64,000 nucleotides of DNA from Nostoc sp. 'Lobaria pulmonaria (5183) cyanobiont' (GTDB lineage Bacteria > Cyanobacteriota > Cyanobacteriia > Cyanobacteriales > Nostocaceae): the NCBI RefSeq assembly GCF_002949795.1, contig NZ_CP026692.1, positions 5,130,545 to 5,194,544 of the forward strand, read 5' to 3'. Every line of letters begins with the position of its first letter. Position 1 is the stretch's first letter. Shown here piece by piece: positions 1 through 7,627 of the stretch. The notes beneath the pieces are model-generated. The model saw nothing but the letters and a program-made list of their open reading frames with translations. It was not told the DNA's origin and ran no database searches. Both the position numbers and the translations under genes were made by a program.

Positions 1-127
1 GGATAACTGGCAAGTTGGACTCAACTTTAAGAACATTTTGGATGTTAAATATTACGAATCAAACGGCTACCTCACCTTCCCCCAAGCACCATTTACTGTA
101 CTGGGCACAATTTCAGTCACCTTTTGA
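1..127 (+). CDS. TonB-dependent siderophore receptor, C-terminal end only (partial)
   Basis: The window opens inside a gene whose last 41 codons are read from base 2 and end at TGA 125-127. The peptide has the look of the final beta strands of an outer-membrane TonB-dependent receptor: a WQVGLNFKNILD segment followed by YY and a terminal strand ending in an aromatic residue (VTF), which outer-membrane barrels need for assembly. A closely similar ending is preserved in the broken receptor at 3143-4152, so family assignment rests on that match too. Such receptors import ferric siderophores with energy from TonB-ExbBD. The downstream PepSY and AraC genes fit the same uptake role. The plug and most of the barrel lie outside the window, so it cannot be said whether the gene is intact. 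Confidence 0.8.
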   Translation, partial: DNWQVGLNFKNILDVKYYESNGYLTFPQAPFTVLGTISVTF

Positions 128-160
128 TCCCACCCTAACCCTCTGACAAGTGTAGGTTTT

Positions 161-391
161 TTGCAAGAATGCTTGAAAAGGGACAAGGAATATCCTACTG
201 ATTCATTAAGCCTGAGCTTGTGCAAAGGAGCGTCTAGCTTGAGTTATAAAAAACTACGTAACATTGTATTTACTCTGCATCGCATCCTGGGTTTTGCGAT
301 CGCACCAATTGCCATCCTGCTTGGCTTAACCGGGAGCTGCGGCAACAGCAATGTCTATCTGGATCAATGTTTTAACCATGAGCAAATCTAA
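161..391 (+). pseudogene. Truncated N-terminal copy of a PepSY-domain membrane protein
   Basis: From about base 240 to 340 this reading frame encodes a peptide (KKLRNIVFTLHRILGF, then a hydrophobic stretch ending GLTGS) that closely parallels the first 35 residues of the intact PepSY protein that starts at 378. It breaks off right after the first membrane helix and runs out of frame into the start region of the next gene. The first 25 or so codons do not resemble that family. It is best read as the leftover 5' end of a second PepSY copy. The encoded peptide is too short to be a functional PepSY protein. Confidence 0.7.
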
Positions 392-1559
392 AAAATTCCG
401 CGATGTGATTTTCAATCTGCATCGCTATCTTGGTTTAGTGCTTGGCTTAATTGCAATCATTGCTGGCTTGACGGGTAGCCTGCTGGTGTTTATGCACGAG
501 ATCGATAATTTCGTCTTAGCTCATAAGTATGGAGCGGTGATCCCTCAAGAGAATCGCCTGCCCTTATCCGTGTTAGTGGACAGAGTAAAAGCCGCTCATC
601 CCAATGATCCAGATTTTCAGCTCGGTCGGATTTTTCCTTACGGAGTTTACTATAATTCAGCACCAAAACCCGATGTACCTGCAACAATCGGGGATTTTTT
701 GGTAGATCCCTACACAGGGAAGTTTTTAGCCCAAAATCCCTCCTGGTTTGGCAGTGAATTTTTCGGCAAAGTGTATGAGCTTCACGTTGCCTTGCTGATG
801 GGCGATACGGGTGTCTACATCCTTGGAGTGGCGGCTTCGTTTATGGTAATTCTGGGCGTAACGGGGATCGTCCTCTGGCCCGGATGGAGAAAACTGAGTA
901 GCGGATTCAAAATTAAATGGAATGGTCATCCCAAACGACTAAACTTTGATATTCATAAAGTGGTTGGCATCATTTTAGGCATAGTGTTGATTTTGCCTGT
1001 TGTAACAGGTGCCATGTGGAGTGGTGTTCCATTAATTAATCCCCTTATTGATGCCATTTTTACGCCTGTTGATGCTGTTGCTGCCATTTTTACGCCTCAA
1101 ACATCTCAGACAGTAGACTCTCCCCGCAAGGCTTTGACTCCGGCTCCAGGTCAAACTCCTTTTCCCTTAGATGCGATCGTGCAAAAAGCTGAAGCGGCCT
1201 TACCTAACTTCTCCATATTTAGTATAGACGTGCCTAGCGAATCGCAAGCAGGGACGTACGACTTTCGGATGATTTCTCCACGAACGCAATCCTGGGACAG
1301 TGAAGTGCATATCGCTCAATACACGGGTGAGATTTTACAAGTCGTTGATGGGACTAAAACAACGTCCTTATCAGTCCGTTTTTCCAACTATTCAGTACCC
1401 CTGCATTATGGCGTTTTTGGTGGGTTATGTACCAAAATTTTGTACGTATTTGTCGGATTATCTCCTGCTATTTTGTTGGTTACAGGTTTGAATATGTTTC
1501 GTCTGCGTCGCCGGAGAGTTTCTCAAAAGAATCCGGTTGATCTCTTTGATAAGTCTTAA
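378..1559 (+). CDS. PepSY-associated transmembrane domain protein (siderophore-uptake associated)
   Basis: This is an inner-membrane protein of the PepSY_TM family, often encoded beside TonB-dependent ferric-siderophore receptors and thought to take part in reductive release of iron or other periplasmic steps of uptake; the exact reaction is not established. The 393-residue protein starts with a helix preceded by FNLHRYLG, has a periplasmic PepSY-like region, a further helix pair near residues 150-220 (including an FDIHKVVGI motif) and a last helix near residue 365 followed by a basic tail. These conserved histidines in helix-flanking positions are typical of the family. I prefer ATG 378 over the in-frame ATG 351, because the remnant at 4274 begins with the same residues (SKK followed by RDV). 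It follows the receptor end at 1-127, so they probably belong to one module. Confidence 0.8.
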   Translation: MSKSKKFRDVIFNLHRYLGLVLGLIAIIAGLTGSLLVFMHEIDNFVLAHKYGAVIPQENRLPLSVLVDRVKAAHPNDPDFQLGRIFPYGVYYNSAPKPDVPATIGDFLVDPYTGKFLAQNPSWFGSEFFGKVYELHVALLMGDTGVYILGVAASFMVILGVTGIVLWPGWRKLSSGFKIKWNGHPKRLNFDIHKVVGIILGIVLILPVVTGAMWSGVPLINPLIDAIFTPVDAVAAIFTPQTSQTVDSPRKALTPAPGQTPFPLDAIVQKAEAALPNFSIFSIDVPSESQAGTYDFRMISPRTQSWDSEVHIAQYTGEILQVVDGTKTTSLSVRFSNYSVPLHYGVFGGLCTKILYVFVGLSPAILLVTGLNMFRLRRRRVSQKNPVDLFDKS

Positions 1560-1570
1560 TCTTAAATTAT

Positions 1571-1750
1571 GGTGTTGGGATATGTGCAATTTCTACGACT
1601 AGAGCAAGCACAACAGCTACTTCAAAGCACTAATTTTACAGTTATAGAAATTTCTCTCAAGTGCAATATGAGATAAGTCATTTTGGCTATCTGTTTAAGC
1701 GGCAATTTTGCATGACTCCTAGAGAAGATCGCCAGCAAAAAGCCTTGTAG
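1571..1750 (+). pseudogene. AraC-family regulator relic (C-terminal helix-turn-helix part)
   Basis: This stretch is a degenerate copy of the last 180 bases of the intact AraC gene that ends at 2991. Shared landmarks are the segment reading VLGYVQ, the LRLEQA-like segment, the SHFGYLFKRQF segment and the final TPRE, ending in the same kind of TAG. Small deletions and substitutions have destroyed the reading frame in the middle. The similarity continues past the stop: bases 1755-1805 parallel 3000-3050, and 1888-1915 parallel the receptor start near 3131. So a whole regulator-plus-receptor block was once duplicated here. Confidence 0.85.
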
Positions 1751-1887
1751 TAAAAGGCAGATATCGATACAGATAAAAAATTCGGTTTCAGTGTAGATGC
1801 GATCGCCCAAACTTCTGTATTTTTAAAAATAGAGTTAATTAAGAGTTATTCGGAAATAGTAAGCTCTGTTTGGCAAAATCTGATTAG

Positions 1888-1930
1888 GTGTGTGGAGTTA
1901 TGAAACTGTGGCGTAGACGCTCTTAGCAGC
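1888..1930 (+). pseudogene. Leader and start-codon relic of a TonB-dependent receptor gene
   Basis: The bases here match the leader and start of the receptor at 3131-3160: the same GTGTGTGGAG run, ATG, and codons for MKLWR. After about ten codons the reading hits a stop (Arg-Arg-Ser-stop), and the intact AraC gene begins soon after. It is what remains of the receptor that belonged to the decayed regulator copy just upstream. Confidence 0.65.
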
Positions 1931-1995
1931 TTGGTGTAGACATCGCTCTACCTGCTAATAGATACTATTCTCAATAAGCAGTGGAGAGTATTACT

Positions 1996-2991
1996 ATGAC
2001 TATTCGTCTAACTGGGACAGAAGACTTTGGGGAATTTTGCAAGGATGTGCAGTTTAATGACTATGAGGGAAAAGCAAAATTATCTACTTGGTTTGGTCAA
2101 AACAGCCATCGCTGGACTATACTTCGCCATAACCTTGGGCTATCAATCTCTGACAATGAGTTTTCTCAGGCGATAATTGCTGAAGAGAAACACGATAATT
2201 CGCCTGAGCTTACATCTAAATTTTTTCTATCTGGTGCTGTAAGAACAGTTACACCAAATGTGCCAGGAGTCAGTGACGATTATGAAGAAGTCGCAGGTTA
2301 CAATTACTTGTTTTGCTTGCCTGATGTTCGGGAGTTTGAGCATTTTAATGCGAACCAGTACACTCAAAATATCAAAATTTATTGGAATGCTGATTTACTT
2401 TCTAGTTTTCAAAGCAGCTTTGATCGATTGCCTGCTTTGCTCGAACAGTTAAAAGAAAATCCAATAAAGGAGCGCTTTCATCAGCCGTTAGGAGTGACCA
2501 CGCCGACAATGCAACTGCTACTGAAACAAATATTGCAGTGTCCGTTCCGAGAAACACTCAGACTAATGTATTTAGAAGCAAAAGTCTTGGAACTACTGGT
2601 ACTTCAGATTGCCCAGTGGGGGGAAAATCATCAGGTATTGCAGCGATCGCTATTTTTCCGTGCCGATGAAATCGAACGTTTACATCAAGCTAAAGCTATT
2701 TTAAATCAAACGCTCCCAAATCCACCTTCTCTACTAGACCTAGCCAGTCAAATTGGACTTAATGACTTTAAGCTCAAGCGGGGATTTCGAGAAGTATTTG
2801 GGACTACGGTGTTGGGATATGTGCAATCCCTGCGGCTAGAGCAAGCAAAGCAGTTACTCATCGACACTAATCTCACAATTGCAGAAATTGCTTATCAAGT
2901 GGGTTACGAGAGCATAAGTCATTTTGGGTATCTGTTTAAGCGGCAATTTGGCATCACTCCTAGAGAGTATCGTAAGCAAAAAGGCTTGTAG
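1996..2991 (+). CDS. AraC-family transcriptional regulator (PchR-like, siderophore uptake)
   Basis: The 331-residue protein has a variable N-terminal sensing part and a C-terminal AraC DNA-binding domain in about the last 100 residues, with two helix-turn-helix units. The second ends in the canonical IAYQVGYES.SHFGYLFKRQFGITPREYRK pattern. Regulators of this shape (PchR type) switch on ferric-siderophore receptor genes in response to the siderophore. The gene lies 150 bases upstream of a receptor on the same strand, which supports that role. An upstream in-frame GTG at 1981 is possible, but ATG 1996 has a well-placed GGAG at 1983-1986 and is preferred. A decayed copy of its 3' end lies at 1571-1750. 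The actual ligand is unknown. Confidence 0.85.
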   Translation: MTIRLTGTEDFGEFCKDVQFNDYEGKAKLSTWFGQNSHRWTILRHNLGLSISDNEFSQAIIAEEKHDNSPELTSKFFLSGAVRTVTPNVPGVSDDYEEVAGYNYLFCLPDVREFEHFNANQYTQNIKIYWNADLLSSFQSSFDRLPALLEQLKENPIKERFHQPLGVTTPTMQLLLKQILQCPFRETLRLMYLEAKVLELLVLQIAQWGENHQVLQRSLFFRADEIERLHQAKAILNQTLPNPPSLLDLASQIGLNDFKLKRGFREVFGTTVLGYVQSLRLEQAKQLLIDTNLTIAEIAYQVGYESISHFGYLFKRQFGITPREYRKQKGL

Positions 2992-3086
2992 CAAAAAATA
3001 GATCCCGATTCCGATAAAAAAAATCCGGTTTCAGTATATTTGCGATCGCTCAATTTCCCCTATTGTCGTAAACAGAGTTATCTAAA

Positions 3087-3104
3087 AATGATTCTCAATT
3101 AATC
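3087..3104 (+). promoter_or_regulatory. Possible iron-regulatory (Fur-like) operator upstream of the receptor
   Basis: The sequence AATGATTCTCAATTAATC, 40 bases upstream of the receptor start, partly matches the imperfect palindromic Fur consensus. A related ATTCTCAAT core appears at 1968-1976 upstream of the AraC gene. Iron control would fit a siderophore receptor. The match is partial and rests on pattern only; it could instead be part of an AraC-type site. Confidence 0.35.
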
Positions 3105-3142
3105 AGTTCTGTTTTGAGAAATACGATTGGGTGTGTGGAGTG

Positions 3143-4152
3143 ATGAAACTGTGGCGATCGCTGTTTATTTCCTGTTTTGTTGTTGCTATGGTCATACAAC
3201 CAACTCAGGCAAAGCAAGTAACTGTAATTCATAGTGTACAAGAACTAGACCGTTCCGCAAGAACAGTCAAAGAATGGTTCGCTCAGATAGAACAGCAGAA
3301 CCCGCCGAACCAAAGTCAGCAGGGTGAAGTTGTACAAGTGACTTCGGTGAAGGCAAATCCCACCTCTAAGGGTGTGGAGGTGATTTTGCAGACTTCCATT
3401 GGGCAACAATTGCAAGTAGTAAATCGCAGTTCGGGCAATAACTTTATTGCTGATATTCCCAATGCCCAACTGCGTTTACCATCGGGCGAAGCATTCACAT
3501 TCCGCTCTACTAAACCAATTGCAGGTGTTAGTGAGATAACGGTAACAAACTTTGATGCTCAGACTATCCGGGTAAGTGTAACGGGTGAGGTGGGTGTACC
3601 AATTGTTGAGTTGTTTGACAGTCCAGATGAAGGTATCATCTTCTCTGTTGCAACTGCTGCATCCTCTGCACAGCAACCTCAAACGCAACCGACTCAGCCA
3701 CAAGAGCAGCCAGGGAGTCAAACACAGCCAAGTCAAACATCGCCAGGAAGTAATGAACCAATTGAACTCGTGGTAAAGGGCGAACAAGATCAAGGCTACA
3801 ACCCCTCGCAAACAAGCGTGGGAACGCGTACTGATACTCCCTTGCGAGATATTCCAAATACCATTCAAATTGTACCGCAACAGGTGATCAAAGATCGTAA
3901 TGTTACTGATGTCAACAGTGCGTTGGAGAACGTCAGCGGTGTTCAACAGAACCAGGGAGGTATTACAGTTCGGGGCTTCTATGCAAACCAAACAGTCAAG
4001 CGGCTCTGTTTTACCGACGCGACAGCTGGGAGGCTGCGCTCAACTTTGAGAACTTGTTTGATTCGGATTATATTGTCAATTCGCGCGGTCCTGGGTCAGA
4101 GGCTCTTGGTGCGCCTTTTACAATTCGGGGGTCACTTAAAGTGCGGTTTTAA
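3143..4152 (+). pseudogene. TonB-dependent siderophore receptor with a large internal deletion and frameshift
   Basis: The reading frame from ATG 3143 encodes a signal peptide (MKLWRSLFISC to about TQA), an AMIN domain around residues 45-170, a Gln/Pro-rich linker, and the start of a plug domain with the TPLRDIPNTIQIVPQQVIKDR motif and a GGITVRGF motif near residue 275. Then, at about 3985-4005, almost the whole plug and barrel are missing and the frame changes. The other frame carries the authentic receptor end, including SWEAALNFENLFD and GAPFTIRGSLKVRF, and stops at TAA 4150-4152. The first frame itself runs on as nonsense to 4174. An intact receptor of this AMIN type has about 800 to 900 residues, so roughly 500 codons are lost. 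It cannot form a barrel. Confidence 0.9.
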
Positions 4153-4273
4153 TCCTCTCATTTTCTGCGGCTGAATTTACTATCATCATGATGACATCAC
4201 GCTGACCATATTTTAGTATTCCCCTTGGTGACTTGATCGTTTGGAGTCAGGAGAATCTTTAACTGCGATCGCC

Positions 4274-4443
4274 ATGATCCAATCTAAAAAACTCCGCGAT
4301 GTGGGGGATTGCCATTTCGGATTTTCTACGTCTTTGTTGGACTTGCACCGTTAATTTTATTCATTACTGGCTTTGTGATGTGGAAGCATCGCTATCGAGC
4401 AAAATCTCCTACAGAATTTATTAAACAGCCCGTTTTAAAATAA
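4274..4443 (+). pseudogene. PepSY membrane protein relic, N-terminal codons joined to C-terminal end
   Basis: ATG 4274 begins IQSKKLRDV, nearly the start of the intact PepSY protein at 378. After ten codons the sequence jumps to the gene's 3' end. In a second frame it reads IFYVFVGLAPLILFITG and a tail ending PVLK before TAA 4441-4443, parallel to the LYVFVGLSPAILLVTG end of the intact copy. About 350 codons are deleted between. The third module of the array has therefore lost both its receptor and its PepSY gene by internal deletion. Confidence 0.8.
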
Positions 4444-4452
4444 TTACAACTA

Positions 4453-4484
4453 AAAAGCGCCCCCCATTTCTGGAGGGCGCTTTC
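4453..4484 (-). terminator. Rho-independent terminator of psbA
   Basis: Read on the minus strand, about 20 bases past the psbA stop, there is a strong GC hairpin (stem AAAGCGCCCTCC paired with GGGGGGCGCTTT around a short loop) followed by a T run. Position and form fit a factor-independent terminator for psbA. Confidence 0.8.
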
Positions 4485-4506
4485 TTATTTAGCTAACACT
4501 GAAGTA

Positions 4507-5589
4507 TTAACCGCTGATAGCAGGAGCAGTCATTGCTACAGGAGCAACTTCACCAGCAGCTAAGTCTAGGGGGAAGTTGTGAGCGTTACGCTCGTGCATT
4601 ACTTCCATACCCAGGTTAGCGCGGTTGATTACATCTGCCCAGGTGCTGATGACGCGACCTTGGGAGTCAATGATTGATTGGTTGAAGTTGAAACCGTTCA
4701 GGTTGAATGCCATCGTGCTGATACCCAAAGCGGTGAACCAGATACCGACGACAGGCCAAGCTGCTAAGAAGAAGTGCAGTGAACGGCTGTTGTTGAAGGA
4801 AGCGTATTGGAAAATTAAACGACCGAAGTAGCCGTGGGCTGCAACGATGTTGTAGGTTTCTTCTTCTTGACCGAATTTGTAACCGTAGTTAAGGGATTCG
4901 GTTTCGGTGGTTTCACGCACCAAGGAAGAAGTTACTAGAGAACCGTGCATTGCAGAGAACAATGAACCGCCGAATACACCAGCCACACCTAACATGTGGA
5001 AGGGGTGCATCAAGATATTATGTTCTGCTTGGAACACAATCATGAAGTTGAATGTTCCGCTTATACCCAAAGGCATACCATCTGAGAAAGAACCTTGACC
5101 GATTGGGTAGATCAAGAATACTGCGGTAGCGGAAGCCAAAGGTGCGCTGTAAGCTACGCAGATCCAAGGACGCATACCTAAACGGTAAGAAAGTTCCCAC
5201 TGACGACCAAGATAGGCAGCGCAACCGATCAAGAAGTGGAAAACTACCAACTGGTAAGGACCGCCGTTGTACAACCACTCATCTAAAGAAGCAGCTTCCC
5301 AGATTGGGTAGAAGTGCAAGCCGATGGCGTTTGAAGAAGGAACAACTGCACCAGAGATAATGTTGTTTCCGTAGATCAAAGAACCTGCTACTGGTTCGCG
5401 AATACCATCGATGTCCACAGGAGGAGCAGCGATGAAAGCAATTACGAAGCAGGTTGTAGCAGCTAGTAGGGTTGGGATCATGAGTACACCAAACCAACCG
5501 ATATATATACGGTTGTCGGTGCTAGTGATCCACTCGCAGAAGCGATCCCATACACTAGCGCCAGAGCGCCGTTGTAAGGTTGTGGTCAT
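4507..5589 (-). CDS. psbA: Photosystem II D1 protein
   Basis: D1 is the reaction-centre subunit in the thylakoid membrane that binds P680 chlorophyll, the secondary quinone and most ligands of the oxygen-evolving Mn4CaO5 cluster. The 360-residue product has the usual length and matches the family end to end. Visible key residues are Tyr161 (YZ), Asp170, His190, His198, and the C-terminal His332, Glu333, His337, Asp342 and Ala344. Processing after Ala344 would remove a 16-residue tail. Residue 130 is Gln, the state usual for the low-light (D1:1) form rather than the Glu of high-light forms. Cyanobacteria carry several psbA copies; this one is monocistronic, with a terminator downstream and no neighbours in photosynthesis. 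Confidence 0.98.
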   Translation of the reverse strand: MTTTLQRRSGASVWDRFCEWITSTDNRIYIGWFGVLMIPTLLAATTCFVIAFIAAPPVDIDGIREPVAGSLIYGNNIISGAVVPSSNAIGLHFYPIWEAASLDEWLYNGGPYQLVVFHFLIGCAAYLGRQWELSYRLGMRPWICVAYSAPLASATAVFLIYPIGQGSFSDGMPLGISGTFNFMIVFQAEHNILMHPFHMLGVAGVFGGSLFSAMHGSLVTSSLVRETTETESLNYGYKFGQEEETYNIVAAHGYFGRLIFQYASFNNSRSLHFFLAAWPVVGIWFTALGISTMAFNLNGFNFNQSIIDSQGRVISTWADVINRANLGMEVMHERNAHNFPLDLAAGEVAPVAMTAPAISG

Positions 5590-6059
5590 GGTTTTATAAG
5601 TGCTATGGGTTGTTAAATATGGAACAAGCGGATTTATTTCGCCTGTTGAAATCTAGTCTACATGAATTTACTTGGACGCGATCTGTGACTTAATATTCTG
5701 TAACAGAATTGTTTAACAAGCTCATCGAACTGTAAAGTTTTCCTACTATAAAGAACAGGGATATAAAGTAATGTATTGAGGCTTTTTAAGCCACTTCAAC
5801 AACAAACTAGCTATTACTTTCAATGACGCGATCGCCTAGTTAGTAAGTAGGTAGGCGTAATTAAACATAAGATCAAACCTCACCCTCAATCCCTCTCCTT
5901 AGCAAGGAGAGGGAAGCCGGAGGCAGGGTGGGTTTTATATTTAATTTGACCTACTTACTTATCTACTTTTACACTTCTTTACAATTAGCCGATAAAAAAC
6001 ATTTGAAATCTTGCTGATTTGTAACGAGATAAGAAGTTCTATGTTGTCTGATGGTTCAG
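5590..6059. other. Intergenic region upstream of psbA
   Basis: No gene is seen. The part next to 5589 must hold the psbA promoter and leader, reading leftward, but I could not fix -35 and -10 boxes with confidence. The middle carries the foldback repeat at 5838-5964. The rest, toward the end of the MBOAT gene, is AT-rich and featureless. Confidence 0.6.
5838..5964. repeat. Foldback (MITE-like) element with nested hairpin
   Basis: Outer arms (about 5838-5870 and 5936-5964) are imperfect inverted repeats built on AAGTAGGT and AATTAAA. Inside lie a second inverted pair (5875-5887 with 5923-5935) and a perfect 10-bp stem CCCTCTCCTT/AAGGAGAGGG at 5891-5913. There is no coding capacity. This is the form of short non-autonomous elements scattered in Nostoc genomes. 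Confidence 0.7.
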
Positions 6060-7559
6060 TTAAAAATCAAAGTAGATGTAGGGCAAACTGCCTTCTGGAG
6101 CTAATAACCAAACAGCGTAAAAACATAGGGGGACAAAGACAAGCTTAAGGGGCCAGTTAAACTCTAACTTCAGTATCCGGTTGAATGCATAGACTATAGA
6201 CATAAGGGCAGCTAAACTTAGAAGTACCCAAGCGAGTTGGAATTGGCTCATATTTAAGGCTTCCACATAGACCTTTTCAGCAAACTGGGCGTCAGCCGGA
6301 TAACCCCAAAGATGCCGAATTACCAAAGAAGAGTCTTGGAGATTAGGTAGACGAAACCAAATCCAAGAGGTAAAAACCATCAGTTGGGTCAAAAACCAAG
6401 CGACAAAGATACCCAGAGGATTTTGCCAGAATTGTTCTAGATTTTCAAAGCGCTCGCTTATAGAATCTGTAAGTCGATGAACCACCAAAGCTAATCCGTG
6501 GAGTATACCCCAAATAACATAACCCAAAGCAGCACCGTGCCAGATACCAGCAATTAGCATTACAATAAATAAATTCCAGCAGGTACGGACTAAACCCTGA
6601 CGGGAACCACCCAAAGGAAAGTAGACATAGTTACGTAGCCAATCTCCTAGAGTGATATGCCAGCGCCGCCAAAATTCTGAAATATTGGTGCTGAAATAAG
6701 GAAAGTCGAAATTTTCAGGTAGAACTAAGCCAAAAAGCATAGCACTACCACGGGCTATATCTACGTAACCGTTGAAATCTAGATATAACTGCAAGCCATA
6801 GGCAAATGTAGCTAACCACAGATCGGTACTACCCGCCCGTTGCAAATTACCAAAACATAAATCTACGAAAATTCCCAAGTGGTCTGCAAAAATACCTTTT
6901 TTGACTGCGCCTCTAGCAATCAACCACAGCGCTTCAGCTACTCTATTAGTACTGGGGAATTCTAGTGTATTAAATTGATTTGCTAAGTTGTGGTAGCGTG
7001 TAATCGGCCCTGAAATCAGTTTTGCAAAGAATAATTTGTATGTAGCAAATTTGAGAAAATTATCAGTAGCAAGGGCACCGCGATAGACATCTATTAAATA
7101 AGCAATACATTCAAAGGTGAAAAATGAAATTCCCAAGGGTGCAATTAATTTAAAAGAGCTATCTGGTGAGTTTGTTTGAACATGAAAAACAAACTTGAAT
7201 AAAGGGGTAAAATACTTAAAAGCTAATAGCAGTAAAACATTGAGAATTATACCCACCCACAAAACCTTTAAACGGCGACGATTCCAATCAACTTGAGCAA
7301 ATTGCCACTCTTCATTAGAAATTTCCCAATCAAGAGAATGTTTTCCTGGTGATGTGTTGTTACCAATTTCTAGCCCTATACGGAAATTAATAAACGTTAA
7401 TGCTAATAGTAATGGTATGTATTGAATGTGCAAAGATGCATAAAAAACTAAACTGGCAATTAGCAGCGTCCACAATCGCAATTTATGTTGTGCTAAAGAC
7501 CAGTAAATTCCTAATACACTCAACAAGAACAGTCCATAGAAAATTGATATAAAGTTCAT
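6060..7559 (-). CDS. MBOAT-family O-acyltransferase (AlgI-like)
   Basis: This multi-pass inner-membrane protein of 499 residues belongs to the membrane-bound O-acyltransferase family that passes acetyl groups across the membrane for O-acetylation of polysaccharides (AlgI, PatA and DltB relatives). Family motifs are visible: NISEFWRRWHITLGDWLRNY with the invariant His near residue 300, and the catalytic-type His in GIWHGAALGYVIWG near residue 335. Many hydrophobic segments run through the whole length. It lies 68 bases downstream of the DUF1574 gene on the same strand, so the two are probably co-transcribed and form an acetyl-relay pair like AlgI with AlgJ/AlgX. The substrate polymer is unknown. 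Confidence 0.92.
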   Translation of the reverse strand: MNFISIFYGLFLLSVLGIYWSLAQHKLRLWTLLIASLVFYASLHIQYIPLLLALTFINFRIGLEIGNNTSPGKHSLDWEISNEEWQFAQVDWNRRRLKVLWVGIILNVLLLLAFKYFTPLFKFVFHVQTNSPDSSFKLIAPLGISFFTFECIAYLIDVYRGALATDNFLKFATYKLFFAKLISGPITRYHNLANQFNTLEFPSTNRVAEALWLIARGAVKKGIFADHLGIFVDLCFGNLQRAGSTDLWLATFAYGLQLYLDFNGYVDIARGSAMLFGLVLPENFDFPYFSTNISEFWRRWHITLGDWLRNYVYFPLGGSRQGLVRTCWNLFIVMLIAGIWHGAALGYVIWGILHGLALVVHRLTDSISERFENLEQFWQNPLGIFVAWFLTQLMVFTSWIWFRLPNLQDSSLVIRHLWGYPADAQFAEKVYVEALNMSQFQLAWVLLSLAALMSIVYAFNRILKLEFNWPLKLVFVPLCFYAVWLLAPEGSLPYIYFDF

Positions 7560-7605
7560 TTTTAGTCATTTGTCATTTGTCATTGGGCATTGTAGATTAT
7601 TCTCC
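7560..7605. repeat. Heptamer short repeat (TTTGTCA type) between the two acylation genes
   Basis: Three copies of a CATTTGTCATT-like heptamer repeat followed by GGGCATTG fill the spacer. The same repeat family occurs at 14820-14855, 29110-29145 and 40058-40146. It is a STRR-type sequence typical of heterocystous cyanobacteria. Confidence 0.75.
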
Positions 7606-7627
7606 CCAGTTCCCAGTCCCCAATCTC

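Noticed and set aside
3476..3991. 171-codon minus-strand frame opposite the receptor gene
   Set aside because: It is a shadow of the AMIN/plug coding region; the plus frame has clear domain motifs.
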